Shown in pieces: positions 56,153 through 63,995 of a DNA stretch of 64,000 bases. The stretch is from Streptomyces sp. NRRL S-337 (lineage in GTDB: Bacteria > Actinomycetota > Actinomycetes > Streptomycetales > Streptomycetaceae), in the NCBI RefSeq assembly GCF_000720175.1, contig NZ_JOIX01000018.1, positions 124,001-188,000 of the forward strand, read 5' to 3'. The position numbers and the translations under genes are program-made. Below the pieces are notes generated by a model that saw nothing but the letters and a program-made list of their open reading frames with translations, was not told where the DNA came from and ran no database searches. Each line of letters starts with the position of its first letter. Position 1 is the first letter of the stretch.

Positions 56153-57808
56153 ATGGCATCACGTCGGGACGAGCTGAATGCGTATTCGTTTGCCCGAAAG
56201 CGCACGAATGCGGCATTCCTGAAGCCGCTGGCCAACGGCTCGATCGAGAGCGCCCCCAAGCCCCTCAAGGCGGTGGTGCCCAGCATCATCATGGGTGTTC
56301 TGATGCTCGTGGGATTCGGCGCGTGTGGCATTCTCAAGCCGGTGGCGCCGTCGGGGTGGGACGAGGTCGGCAAGAACGTCATCGTCGGGGATGAATCCAC
56401 CACCCGCTATATCGTCCTGAACACCAAGGACGCCAATGGCAATAACCAGAAACTCCTGCACCCCATCCTGAACCTCGCATCCGCCCGGCTGCTTCTCGAC
56501 CCGAAGTTCCAGGTCGTCAAGGTCAAGGAATCCGAACTCGACGGCAAGATCCCGCACGGCCCCGCCATCGGCATCCCGTTCGCCCCCGACCGGCTGCCCA
56601 GCGCGGACGACGCGGACAAGCCGAAGACCTGGGCCGTCTGCAACCGCCCCGGCACCAGCGCCGGCAGCAAGCCGCAGCAGGCCGTCTTCGTCCTGGCCGG
56701 CAAGGACAAGCAGCTCGTCGACGACACCCGCAAGGGCAAGCTCGACTTCCACCAGGCGCTCTACGTCGAGGACCCCGACGGCAAGCCGTGGCTGGTCGAC
56801 CACAACGGAATGGCCTTCGAGTTCAACTCCACGGGCCTCGGATGGCAGCCCCCGGGCGGCAAGGAGCAGGGCGACAAGGACCTGCGCCGCATCATCTTCG
56901 GCGCCAAGGCCCAGCCGCAGAAGGTGACCCAGCAGTTCATGGACACCCTGCTGAAGGTCCCCAGCATCATGGCGATCTCCATGCCGATGGTCAGCAACGC
57001 GGGCAGTCAGACCAACGACACCGAGGTCCCGGCGAAGGCCCGTACCGTCGGCTCCATCCTTGAGGACAGCGACGGTCAGAAGTACGTGGTGGAGAAGGAC
57101 GGCGTGGAGCAGGTCTCCAACTTCGTCGCCAAGCTCCTGATGGAGGGCCCGAACGCGCAGAAGGTGAACGCCTCCGGCTCGGCGCTGGAGCCCGTACAGG
57201 TCGCCACCGGCTCCTTCCGTCCGAAGCCGGACGAGACGGGCAACGGCTACTCCACGTTCCTGGGCAAGGTCCTCGGCACCGACGTCGAGTCGCCGTGGCC
57301 GACCGACACCGTCAGCCCGGCGAACGACTTCAGCAACGGCTCCCAGACCGGCGGCCTGGGTGGCCCCACCGAGAGCGGCGTCTCCTGCAGCGTCTACAAG
57401 GGCACCAACACCAAGTACCCGGGCGGCCAGGAGAAGCAGCTCGGCTACCCGAACGGCGTGCCGGACATGCAGACCTGGGTCGGCGACGACTACCCCGCCA
57501 AGATCGCCTCGGGCGCCAGCTCCTACGTCACCCCCGGCAGCGGCCTGCTCTACACGGAGGTCGCCACTCCCAAGGCCACGAGCGGCAGCCTGTTCCTGGT
57601 CACCGACACCGGACTGCGCTACTTCATCCCGCGGAACAATGACAGCGCCACGAAGGCCGGCAGTGACAAGCAGGAAGTCGACCAGGCGCGGAACCACCTC
57701 GGATACGGCGGCACGCACCCCCCGCTGATCCTGAAGGCATGGTCCTCCCTGCTCTCCAACGGGCCGGCACTGGACACCCGCAGCGCGAAGCAGCCTCAGT
57801 CGTCGTGA
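56153..57808 (+). CDS. eccB: Type VII secretion protein EccB
   Basis: A 551-residue single-pass membrane protein. The N-terminal cytoplasmic part MASRRDELNAYSFARKRTNAAFL is the EccB hallmark, followed by one transmembrane helix (about 41-60, VVPSIIMGVLMLVGFGACG) and a large extracytoplasmic domain with repeats, two cysteines in CNRPGT and SCSVYKG, and the closing TGLRYFIPRNNDSATK...LGYGGTHPPLILKAWSSLLSNGPALD. EccB is a core subunit with ATPase/scaffold roles in mycobacterial ESX. GAGAAAGC precedes ATG 56153. EccC and EccD, needed for a working system, are not in the window. Confidence 0.94.
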   Translation: MASRRDELNAYSFARKRTNAAFLKPLANGSIESAPKPLKAVVPSIIMGVLMLVGFGACGILKPVAPSGWDEVGKNVIVGDESTTRYIVLNTKDANGNNQKLLHPILNLASARLLLDPKFQVVKVKESELDGKIPHGPAIGIPFAPDRLPSADDADKPKTWAVCNRPGTSAGSKPQQAVFVLAGKDKQLVDDTRKGKLDFHQALYVEDPDGKPWLVDHNGMAFEFNSTGLGWQPPGGKEQGDKDLRRIIFGAKAQPQKVTQQFMDTLLKVPSIMAISMPMVSNAGSQTNDTEVPAKARTVGSILEDSDGQKYVVEKDGVEQVSNFVAKLLMEGPNAQKVNASGSALEPVQVATGSFRPKPDETGNGYSTFLGKVLGTDVESPWPTDTVSPANDFSNGSQTGGLGGPTESGVSCSVYKGTNTKYPGGQEKQLGYPNGVPDMQTWVGDDYPAKIASGASSYVTPGSGLLYTEVATPKATSGSLFLVTDTGLRYFIPRNNDSATKAGSDKQEVDQARNHLGYGGTHPPLILKAWSSLLSNGPALDTRSAKQPQSS

Positions 57809-57843
57809 CGTTGGCGATCGACTCGTCGTGACGTTGTCGATCG
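57800..57843 (+). repeat. 21-bp direct repeat across the eccB stop codon
   Basis: 57800-57820 and 57823-57843 differ at one base; the first copy contains the eccB TGA. Confidence 0.75.
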
Positions 57844-57872
57844 CTTCTGCGTAGTGCGCCGCGACGCGAGAG

Positions 57873-57920
57873 AAGGCCGCGCCGAATCCGCCCGGAAACG
57901 GGCATTCGGCGCGGCCTTTT
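57873..57920 (+). terminator. eccB terminator
   Basis: A perfect 15-bp stem (57873-57887 with 57904-57918) encloses a GCCCG-GAAA-CGGGC inner hairpin and is followed by T residues (TTTT ending at 57920): a textbook intrinsic terminator. Confidence 0.88.
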
Positions 57921-58089
57921 GCGGCGGCACGGATTCCCGGGTCGCTCCCCTTGGGCGCAATTCATGGCGCCGGTCTGCGGAGTTCTCGGTGTGATCTTCG
58001 TCGTTCCCCGGCCGTATCAGCCCTTCGACCGATAGCATGGGATCTGTCCGTTTCCCTGAACGTCGTTTTGGCGAAGGGGAGTTGACAAT

Positions 58090-58108
58090 GTTGTGATCCC
58101 GTCACAAC
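58090..58108. promoter_or_regulatory. Perfect palindrome GTTGTGA-TCCCG-TCACAAC upstream of esxB
   Basis: Seven-base arms with a 5-base centre, about 136 bases before the esxB ATG and upstream of the candidate promoter at 58122. It resembles a dimeric regulator site; TGTGA/TCACA half-sites recall CRP-type boxes, but the spacing is one base short of the usual six. Confidence 0.5.
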
Positions 58109-58121
58109 AGCCTCCCCCCTG

Positions 58122-58151
58122 TTGGGAACGGGCATATGGAGTGGTTAGAGT
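58122..58151 (+). promoter_or_regulatory. Candidate esxBA promoter
   Basis: TTGGGA (58122-58127) and TAGAGT (58146-58151) with an 18-base spacer. The predicted leader of about 85 bases contains a GCCAAC/GTTGGC stem. The rest of the 436-base gap 57809-58244 holds the eccB terminator and the palindrome at 58090. Confidence 0.45.
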
Positions 58152-58244
58152 AGGCAATGGCGTCAGCAGGTGATGCCAACCGCGTGGGTCCCCGTTGGCG
58201 GCACGGCGCGGTATGACGTACGAGTCTCATGGGGGACGTTGACT

Positions 58245-58568
58245 ATGGCTGGTCAGCAGTACACAACCACCGAGGAGGAGATGGTCGCGTTCAGCGGCAA
58301 GATCGCCTCGGTCAATCAGTCGATCCAGGGTGAGATCTCCCGCCTGAACACGGTCGTCGACACCATCACCTCGGGGTGGAAGGGTGCTGCGGCTTCCTCG
58401 TACAACCAGCTGCAGTCGCAGGTGAACGAGGACGCCAACCGTCTCAACCAGCTTCTGGGTGAGATCAAGGAAGCGATCGACGAGACCACGAAGAACTACT
58501 CCGCCTCCGAAGAGGAGCAGGCGCAGTCGATCACGCACATCTCCGCCTCGGCTTCTCCGTTCGGATGA
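58245..58568 (+). CDS. esxB: WXG100 family secreted protein EsxB
   Basis: A 107-residue WXG100 protein. Two predicted helices flank the SGWKGAA turn (W45-K-G47), and the C terminus carries YSASE (Y85, E89), a YxxxE type VII export signal. Members form helical-hairpin heterodimers exported by ESX systems. ATG 58245 is preceded by GGGGGA; the longer frame upstream is not conserved in style. It pairs with the next gene, 116 bases downstream. Confidence 0.93.
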   Translation: MAGQQYTTTEEEMVAFSGKIASVNQSIQGEISRLNTVVDTITSGWKGAAASSYNQLQSQVNEDANRLNQLLGEIKEAIDETTKNYSASEEEQAQSITHISASASPFG

Positions 58569-58684
58569 TGGGGCCGCGCCGCTGACCGCGGCGCCCGGCC
58601 CACTCGCCGCAGCCCGTGCCGGCCATCGCGTCGGCCCGCTGCGGCATGTGAATCGACCAGCAGCATCAACTCCTGAGGAGAACC

Positions 58685-58978
58685 ATGTCAGGCCAGATCC
58701 TCGTCAATTTCGCGACGATCCAGCAGGCCAGCTCCGACGTGCGCGGTACGGCCAACAACATCCGCCAGCAGCTCGACGACCTCGAGGCGGGCGTCAAGAA
58801 GATCGCCGCCAGCTGGGAAGGTGCGGCGCAGGAGGGCTACCAGGCCCGTCAGCGCGAGTGGGACCAGCGCGCCGCCTCCCTGCACTCCACGCTGGAGGCC
58901 ATCGCCAAGGCTCTGGACACCGCTGCCCAGAACTACCAGTCCACCGAGCACAAGAACGCCGGTATCTGGGGCGGCTGA
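58685..58978 (+). CDS. esxA: WXG100 family secreted protein EsxA
   Basis: A 97-residue WXG100 protein with ASWEGAA (W44-E-G46) and a YxxxE signal, YQSTE (Y84, E88), near the C terminus, followed by an unusual HKNAGIWGG end. GAGGAGAACC precedes the ATG, a strong ribosome site. It should heterodimerise with EsxB and leave the cell through the ESX channel. Confidence 0.94.
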   Translation: MSGQILVNFATIQQASSDVRGTANNIRQQLDDLEAGVKKIAASWEGAAQEGYQARQREWDQRAASLHSTLEAIAKALDTAAQNYQSTEHKNAGIWGG

Positions 58979-59046
58979 CCCAGGTCGGCACAGCTACGGA
59001 TGGCGATCGGCTGAGCAGCCCCGACGGCTCGCACAGTGGTCAATGA

Positions 59047-59077
59047 GGGCGAGCGCGCTGCATCAGTGCGCTCGCCC
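59047..59077 (+). terminator. esxBA terminator
   Basis: GGGCGAGCGC (59047-59056) pairs perfectly with GCGCTCGCCC (59068-59077), followed by TTCTG. It separates the esxBA transcript from the mycosin gene. Confidence 0.75.
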
Positions 59078-59191
59078 TTCTGCCGTCCACAGCACCTCCG
59101 ACCCCTCCCCCCCCCACCTTCTCTCCCTTCTTCCCTCTCACACCTCCCCCCACTCTCACCCCTCGATTCGTTCCCGCCCCTTTCGCCACAC

Positions 59192-60481
59192 ATGGAGAGC
59201 AGACAACCCGTGGGATCTCGCGCCATTGGTCACCGAGCCGGGCACCGTCGACGAGCGGCGGGCGCACTGGTCACGGCGGCGTGCTTCGTCGGCCTGTCCT
59301 GCGCCACCGCCGCGCCGGCGATGGCGGACACGAACGTTCCGCTCAACAGTGGTGAGTGCAAGTTCGGCACCGACGACATCAAAGAGACCCCCTGGTCGCT
59401 GCAGCGTCTGCTGACCAATCAGATGTGGGCCGACACCAGGGGCAAGGGCGTCCGGGTCGCGGTCATCGACACCGGGATCGATGCGGGCAACGCGCAGATC
59501 AGGCCCAACATCAGCGGCGGCAAAACCTTCGTGGGAGGAAAGCCGACCGAGGACACGGTCGGTCACGGCACCAAGGTCGCGGGCATCATCGCCGCGCGCC
59601 CGCGGGCCGGCTCCGGCTTCTTCGGAATTGCGCCCGAGGCGAAGGTCATTCCCCTGCAGCAGACCAGCGACAAGAAGGCGGGCAATGCTGCCAGCCTTGC
59701 CGACGCGATCAATTACGCGGTTTCGCAAAAGGTCGACATCATCAACATTTCGCAGGGCACGGCGGCCAGCCCGTCCAGGCTGGAGCTCCTCAAGGCGGCG
59801 ATCCGGAAAGCGGCCAGCAACAACATCCTGATCGTGGCCTCGGCGGGTAACGACGGCGCCAGCGGCGCGGAGAAGAACATGTACCCCGCCGCCTTCCAGG
59901 AGTTCGACAACGTCCTGTCCGTCGCCGCCTCGGACCGCAACAACGAGCGGGCCCCCTTCTCCCAGCCCGGAAACTGGGTCGACATCGCCGCACCCGGCGT
60001 CGACATGGTCTCCACTGTCCCCAACGGCGGTAACTGCGTCGACCAGGGCACCAGCTTCGCGGCACCGTACGCGGCGGGCGCCGCGGCCCTGCTGATCGCG
60101 AAGCACAAGGACGAGGGCCAGCGCTGGACACCCCAAGAGGTGATCTGGCACCTGGAGCAGACCGCCGAGCGGGTGCGCCGCACGGCGGACCACAACATCG
60201 GCTGGGGCGTGGTCGACCCGGTGGCTGCCCTGAAGGACGACACCCGGCCCACCGCCTCACCCCAGCCGGACAAGCCCTCCAACGCGGCTGACGGCTCCAA
60301 CATCCAGCCGGCCGCCATCACCATCGGTGAGTCACCTGGGGAACGGCGCGCCCGCATCGCCATCTACATTGTCGGCGGCGGACTCCTGGCCGTCGCCGCG
60401 GTCGTCGGCTCCTCGATCGCCATCCGCGACTGGCGCCGGAAGACCGGACTGACAACTCACGGGGAGGCCAAGCATGGCTAG
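59192..60481 (+). CDS. mycP: Type VII secretion-associated serine protease (mycosin)
   Basis: A 429-residue subtilisin-family protease anchored at the membrane. A signal peptide (ALVTAACFVGLSCATAAPAMA) is followed by the catalytic domain with D93 (VAVIDTGID), H125 (GHGTKVAG), N220 (ASAGNDG) and S288 (GTSFAAP), a Pro/Ser linker and a C-terminal transmembrane helix (IAIYIVGGGLLAVAAVVGSSIAI). Mycosins stabilise ESX complexes and process some substrates. The preceding 100 bases are almost all C/T, so ATG 59192 has no ribosome site; GTG 59210, with GGAGAG ten bases before it, is an alternative start. Confidence 0.93.
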   Translation: MESRQPVGSRAIGHRAGHRRRAAGALVTAACFVGLSCATAAPAMADTNVPLNSGECKFGTDDIKETPWSLQRLLTNQMWADTRGKGVRVAVIDTGIDAGNAQIRPNISGGKTFVGGKPTEDTVGHGTKVAGIIAARPRAGSGFFGIAPEAKVIPLQQTSDKKAGNAASLADAINYAVSQKVDIINISQGTAASPSRLELLKAAIRKAASNNILIVASAGNDGASGAEKNMYPAAFQEFDNVLSVAASDRNNERAPFSQPGNWVDIAAPGVDMVSTVPNGGNCVDQGTSFAAPYAAGAAALLIAKHKDEGQRWTPQEVIWHLEQTAERVRRTADHNIGWGVVDPVAALKDDTRPTASPQPDKPSNAADGSNIQPAAITIGESPGERRARIAIYIVGGGLLAVAAVVGSSIAIRDWRRKTGLTTHGEAKHG

Positions 60482-60782
60482 CAAGGAATACGGCGTCAAC
60501 CTTGATGCGCTCGATCAACTGGTAAAAGAACTCAACCAGGTTCTGAAGGACATGGGTGGCCCGAAGGACAAGGCCAAGAACCAGACCTACCTGCCGGAGG
60601 GGGCGCTGGGGAAGGGTTTTGACGAGCGGGCCAAGATGCACAAGGCGCACAACGACATGAAGGACTTCATTCAGCATCAGATCGTCGACAAGATCGAAGG
60701 TCTGATCAACGACTTCGGCGAGAAGTCCAAGAAGACGAAGGACGCCTACGAGGACGCCGAGCACGACAACAAGATGACGTGA
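60474..60782 (+). CDS. Small helical protein with YxxxE signal, putative type VII substrate
   Basis: A 102-residue charged protein (many Lys, Asp, Glu) that looks like a helical hairpin: helix LDALDQLVKELNQVLKDMG, a turn with GKGFDERAK, and helix DFIQHQIVDKIEGLINDFGEKSKKTKDAY. It lacks the WxG turn but ends in YEDAE (Y92, E96), fitting the YxxxD/E export signal. It overlaps the mycosin gene by 8 bases and is followed by the large WxG protein, so it may be the partner or chaperone of that protein. Family not recognised. Confidence 0.8.
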   Translation: MASKEYGVNLDALDQLVKELNQVLKDMGGPKDKAKNQTYLPEGALGKGFDERAKMHKAHNDMKDFIQHQIVDKIEGLINDFGEKSKKTKDAYEDAEHDNKMT

Positions 60783-60833
60783 CGTTGGCAGCGCAACGGA
60801 TGACCTGTAGGTGAAGGAGAAGGGGGCCCACTG

Positions 60834-62372
60834 ATGGGTGGAGACGCGGGTAGTGCTCCCACGGGTGGCAACACGTGGGAGACGTTCACAACCAAGTTCA
60901 ATCAGCATGACCTCGACGGCTTGAAAGGCATGCTGGACGGCGCCAGCGTCCAGCAGGTCCGGGACGTCGCACAACACTGGCAGGACCTTCACGACCAGCT
61001 GGTCGGGCCGGGTGACGGCGGCGGCGGTATCCAGAAGCGGTTCGAGGATGCCGTGAAGAAGGTGTTGGAGTCCTGGCACGGTGACACGGCAGAGAAGTTC
61101 GCCAAGCGAGCTCAGGACATCAGCCAGAACTTCAGTGCCGGAGCTCCCTACGCCACTCACACGGCGCAGGTCATGGGGCAGACGGCCAACGACCTGCAGA
61201 AGGCCATCGACAAGGTCAAGCCGATCGACGACGGCTGGAACTGGAGCGATGACGTCTGGGGTGAGATGCCCTGGTCGGACCAGATCGACGATGACGATCT
61301 GAACGACGCGCTGAAGACCGGTGTGAGCACCCAGGGGATCCTGGACGCGAACAAGGACAACCTGTCGGGCCACCAGAAGAAGCGGCTTGAGGCTGCGGTG
61401 GCCATGGAGAACCTTGGCACGGCTTACGTGGTGCGGGCGTCGTCCTTGAAGCCCCCGGCGCCGGGCGGGGGGCGGGTCGAAGACAGGATCCCCGACCACC
61501 AGGACCCCACCAACGGTCTAGGCGCCATGCCCATGCCCATGCCTGGCATGGGGGGACCGGGCGGAGGCGGCGGCGGGGGCGGCATCAAGATCCCCACGCG
61601 GGGCATCAAGGCCGGCAGCACTCCTAAGATGCCGACATCCCCCACCATTAACACGCCTCACACGCCTGGGGTCAGTGGCGGCGTCGGTTCGATGAAGCCG
61701 AAGATCCCCAACGTCAACACCGGGCTGGATGGCCTCGGTGGTGGCGGCGGTGGCACCGGGGTGAAGATGCCCGGTGGCGGTGGTGCCGGTGGTCTGAACG
61801 GTGGTGCCGGTGGTGGCGGCGTTCACATGCCCGGTGGCGGCGGTGGTGGTGCCGGCGTCAACATCCCGGGGGGCGGCGGCCTCGGCATGGCTGGAACCGG
61901 TGGTATGTCCGGTCGTGGTGCAGGTGGCCTCAAGGGCGGTGCCGGTGGCCTCAAGGGCGGTACGGCGGGCGCTGGTGGCGCGGCAGGTGCCCGCACCGGC
62001 CGTGCCGGTATGCCCGGTATGGGCGGCGCACACGGTGGCGCTGCAGGCAAGGGCATGGGTGGAAAGCCGGGCGTCAGCACCGGTGGAGCCATGGCCCGGC
62101 AGAAGGGCGGCATCGTCGGCGGTGCGGCCGGTGGTAAGTCCAGCACTGGAGGCCAAGGGGGTTCCGGGCTGCACCGCAGCCGAGGAGGAACCGCCGCCGG
62201 TACCAATTCGGGCTCCAGCCGTCGCCCGGCAGGCATGATGGGCGGCGCCCATGGTGCGCACGGCGGCAAGGGCGAAGGCAAGGGGAACGACTCCAGCCGC
62301 CCCGACTACCTCGTCGAAGACGAGGAGACCTGGACGACGGAGCGTAATGTGGCTCCCCGGGTCATCGAGTAG
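60834..62372 (+). CDS. Large WxG/PPE-like Gly-rich protein, putative type VII effector
   Basis: A 512-residue protein. The N-terminal 200 residues are helical with ESWHGDTAEKFAKRA (W81-H-G83), a WxG turn like those of WXG100/PPE proteins. Residues about 225-475 are low-complexity, with repeated GGGG, MPGGG, GLKGGAGG and GMGG units. The end, DYLVEDEETWTTER, contains YLVED (Y492, D496), a YxxxD signal, and a DEETW motif seen on related Streptomyces proteins. AAGGAGAAGGG precedes the ATG. It resembles a mycobacterial PPE protein in plan. No catalytic domain is visible, so a structural or surface role is possible. Confidence 0.8.
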   Translation: MGGDAGSAPTGGNTWETFTTKFNQHDLDGLKGMLDGASVQQVRDVAQHWQDLHDQLVGPGDGGGGIQKRFEDAVKKVLESWHGDTAEKFAKRAQDISQNFSAGAPYATHTAQVMGQTANDLQKAIDKVKPIDDGWNWSDDVWGEMPWSDQIDDDDLNDALKTGVSTQGILDANKDNLSGHQKKRLEAAVAMENLGTAYVVRASSLKPPAPGGGRVEDRIPDHQDPTNGLGAMPMPMPGMGGPGGGGGGGGIKIPTRGIKAGSTPKMPTSPTINTPHTPGVSGGVGSMKPKIPNVNTGLDGLGGGGGGTGVKMPGGGGAGGLNGGAGGGGVHMPGGGGGGAGVNIPGGGGLGMAGTGGMSGRGAGGLKGGAGGLKGGTAGAGGAAGARTGRAGMPGMGGAHGGAAGKGMGGKPGVSTGGAMARQKGGIVGGAAGGKSSTGGQGGSGLHRSRGGTAAGTNSGSSRRPAGMMGGAHGAHGGKGEGKGNDSSRPDYLVEDEETWTTERNVAPRVIE

Positions 62373-62403
62373 GAACGGCCTGACAAGCAATCGGTAGACA
62401 CGC

Positions 62404-62437
62404 TTGGGGCCCGCAGCTCTCGGGCTGCGGGCCCCAA
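62404..62437 (+). terminator. Terminator before the second mycosin gene
   Basis: A perfect 14-bp stem (62404-62417 with 62424-62437, TTGGGGCCCGCAGC and its complement) is followed by CTTTG. It shares 26 of 34 positions with the terminator at 63860-63893. Confidence 0.8.
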
Positions 62438-62460
62438 CTTTGTGAGGAAGGTGTAATGGC

Positions 62461-63819
62461 ATGAGCTTCACGCGGACGCTGCGTGCGGTGGGCGGCGCGG
62501 TAGTGGCGGGGGCACTGCTCTTCGGCACCGCACCGGTTGCTTCGGCAGACCAAATCAGAAACGATCAGTGGCCGTTGCAAAAGTTCGACGCTGAGTCGAT
62601 CTGGAAGATCTCCACCGGCAAAGGCATTACGGTCGCTGTCATCGATGATCCGGTGGATGGTAGCCATCCGGACCTCAAGGGCAGCGTGCTCCCCGGGAAG
62701 AACTTCATCTCGGGAGGAACTGCGGACCATCAAAATGGGGACCACGATCATGGAACGTCCATGGCTTCGCTCATTGCTGGGCATGGTCATGGTCCCGGTG
62801 GATCCGAGGGTGTAAAGGGGCTGGCTCCAGACGCCAAGATTCTCCCCATTGGGACGGCCAGTGGGAGTTCCGATGAGATCCCCAAGTTGGGTACCGCAGG
62901 CCTCGCCGCACCTATTCGGTATGCGGTAGATCACGGTGCGAAGGTTGTGAACATGTCTTTCGTCGAAGGCAGTTCGCAGCTCACTGCAGACGAAAAGCAA
63001 GCCATTGACTACGCCCGCAAGCATGATGTGCTTCTGATTGCCGGGTCGGGTAACGATGGGGTTGAGACTCCCCGACTGCCAGCAGCGGCACCAGGCGTTC
63101 TTGCGGTGGGAGCGGTAAACCACAATGGATACGTCTGGGAAAACTCCAACTACGGTTCTCATCTCAAACTGACGGCGCCCGGGGTAGAGATCCGCGGAGC
63201 GGGCGGCACTGCCGAGAGGCCGTACCACCTGGCGAACGGCACCTCTGACGCCACCGCTTACGTCTCTGGTGCAGCCGCCCTTCTCCGCTCCAAGTTTCCG
63301 AACCTGACCGCTGGGCAGATCGCCAACCGGCTGATCAAGACGGCTGGCATCCCGGTGGACAAGCAAGACATGAAGCTCCCCGACCCCCACTACGGTTACG
63401 GCTTCATCAGGCCCCTAAGTGCCCTCACCAAGAACGTCCCCGCCGGTTCCAAGGACGGTCCGTTCCCCGCACTGAAGAGTGGTGCGTCTTCCAACCCCTC
63501 CAGCGCTGCGGGTAACAATGGCATCGACCCAAAGATCAACAGCGACAAAGGCATGAGCACTGGCGCCATCATCGGTATCGCTGCCGGGGTGGTCATCGTC
63601 CTCGTCATCATCCTGGTCGTCGTCCTCGTAGCCAAGAAGAAGAACCGTCGTAATGGCCCGCCGCCCGGGGGCCCCGGTGGTTTTGGTGGTCCGGGTGGGC
63701 CCGGTGGCCCCGGTGGCTTTGTGCCGCATCCGCCGAACCCGAACAACTCGTACCAGCAGCAGCCCGGTGGGCCCGGGGCCTACCCGCCGGCGCCGCCCAC
63801 GCAGCCGCCCGGTCGGTAA
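62461..63819 (+). CDS. Second mycosin-like serine protease
   Basis: A 452-residue subtilisin-family membrane protease: signal peptide (GGAVVAGALLFGTAPVASA), catalytic D62 in VAVIDDPVDGSHPDL, H97 in DHGTSMAS, N198 in GSGNDG, S262 in NGTSDATAYVSGAAAL, a C-terminal transmembrane helix (IIGIAAGVVIVLVIILVVVLVA) and a Gly/Pro-rich cytoplasmic tail. The usual DTG after the catalytic Asp is DDP. Codon use up to about 63600 is visibly less G/C-biased than in neighbours, which suggests separate origin. ATG 62461 has GAGGAAGG upstream. It is flanked by two related terminators. Confidence 0.92.
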   Translation: MSFTRTLRAVGGAVVAGALLFGTAPVASADQIRNDQWPLQKFDAESIWKISTGKGITVAVIDDPVDGSHPDLKGSVLPGKNFISGGTADHQNGDHDHGTSMASLIAGHGHGPGGSEGVKGLAPDAKILPIGTASGSSDEIPKLGTAGLAAPIRYAVDHGAKVVNMSFVEGSSQLTADEKQAIDYARKHDVLLIAGSGNDGVETPRLPAAAPGVLAVGAVNHNGYVWENSNYGSHLKLTAPGVEIRGAGGTAERPYHLANGTSDATAYVSGAAALLRSKFPNLTAGQIANRLIKTAGIPVDKQDMKLPDPHYGYGFIRPLSALTKNVPAGSKDGPFPALKSGASSNPSSAAGNNGIDPKINSDKGMSTGAIIGIAAGVVIVLVIILVVVLVAKKKNRRNGPPPGGPGGFGGPGGPGGPGGFVPHPPNPNNSYQQQPGGPGAYPPAPPTQPPGR

Positions 63820-63857
63820 TGCTCTGACGTAGGGCAGGCAGAAAAGCAGCGGAATTT

Positions 63858-63900
63858 CATTGGGGTTCGTGGCCTTCGGGTCGCGGGCCCCAATGTGTTT
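63858..63900 (+). terminator. Terminator after the second mycosin gene
   Basis: CATTGGGG (63858-63865) pairs with CCCCAATG (63888-63895), followed by TGTTTT. The 181 bases 63820-64000 show no gene. Confidence 0.75.
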
Positions 63901-63944
63901 TCAGCAGTGGCCGGTGAATGCCCGTCCGGGTGGGTCGGAAATGG

Positions 63945-63995
63945 CTGCAGGGCCGCTGTGAGCCCGGGTGATTTCCGGACGCAGCGGCCCTGCAG
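63945..63995. repeat. Perfect 14-bp inverted repeat at the right edge
   Basis: CTGCAGGGCCGCTG (63945-63958) and its exact complement (63982-63995) with a 23-base spacer, close to the window end. Possibly a terminator of a convergent gene lying outside. Confidence 0.6.

Noticed and set aside
58082..58087. Perfect TTGACA -35 upstream of esxB
   Set aside because: No acceptable -10 lies 16-18 bases downstream; the TTGGGA/TAGAGT pair at 58122-58151 fits better.
58090..58108. CRP-type binding site
   Set aside because: TGTGA and TCACA half-sites are separated by five bases rather than six; kept only as an unassigned palindrome.
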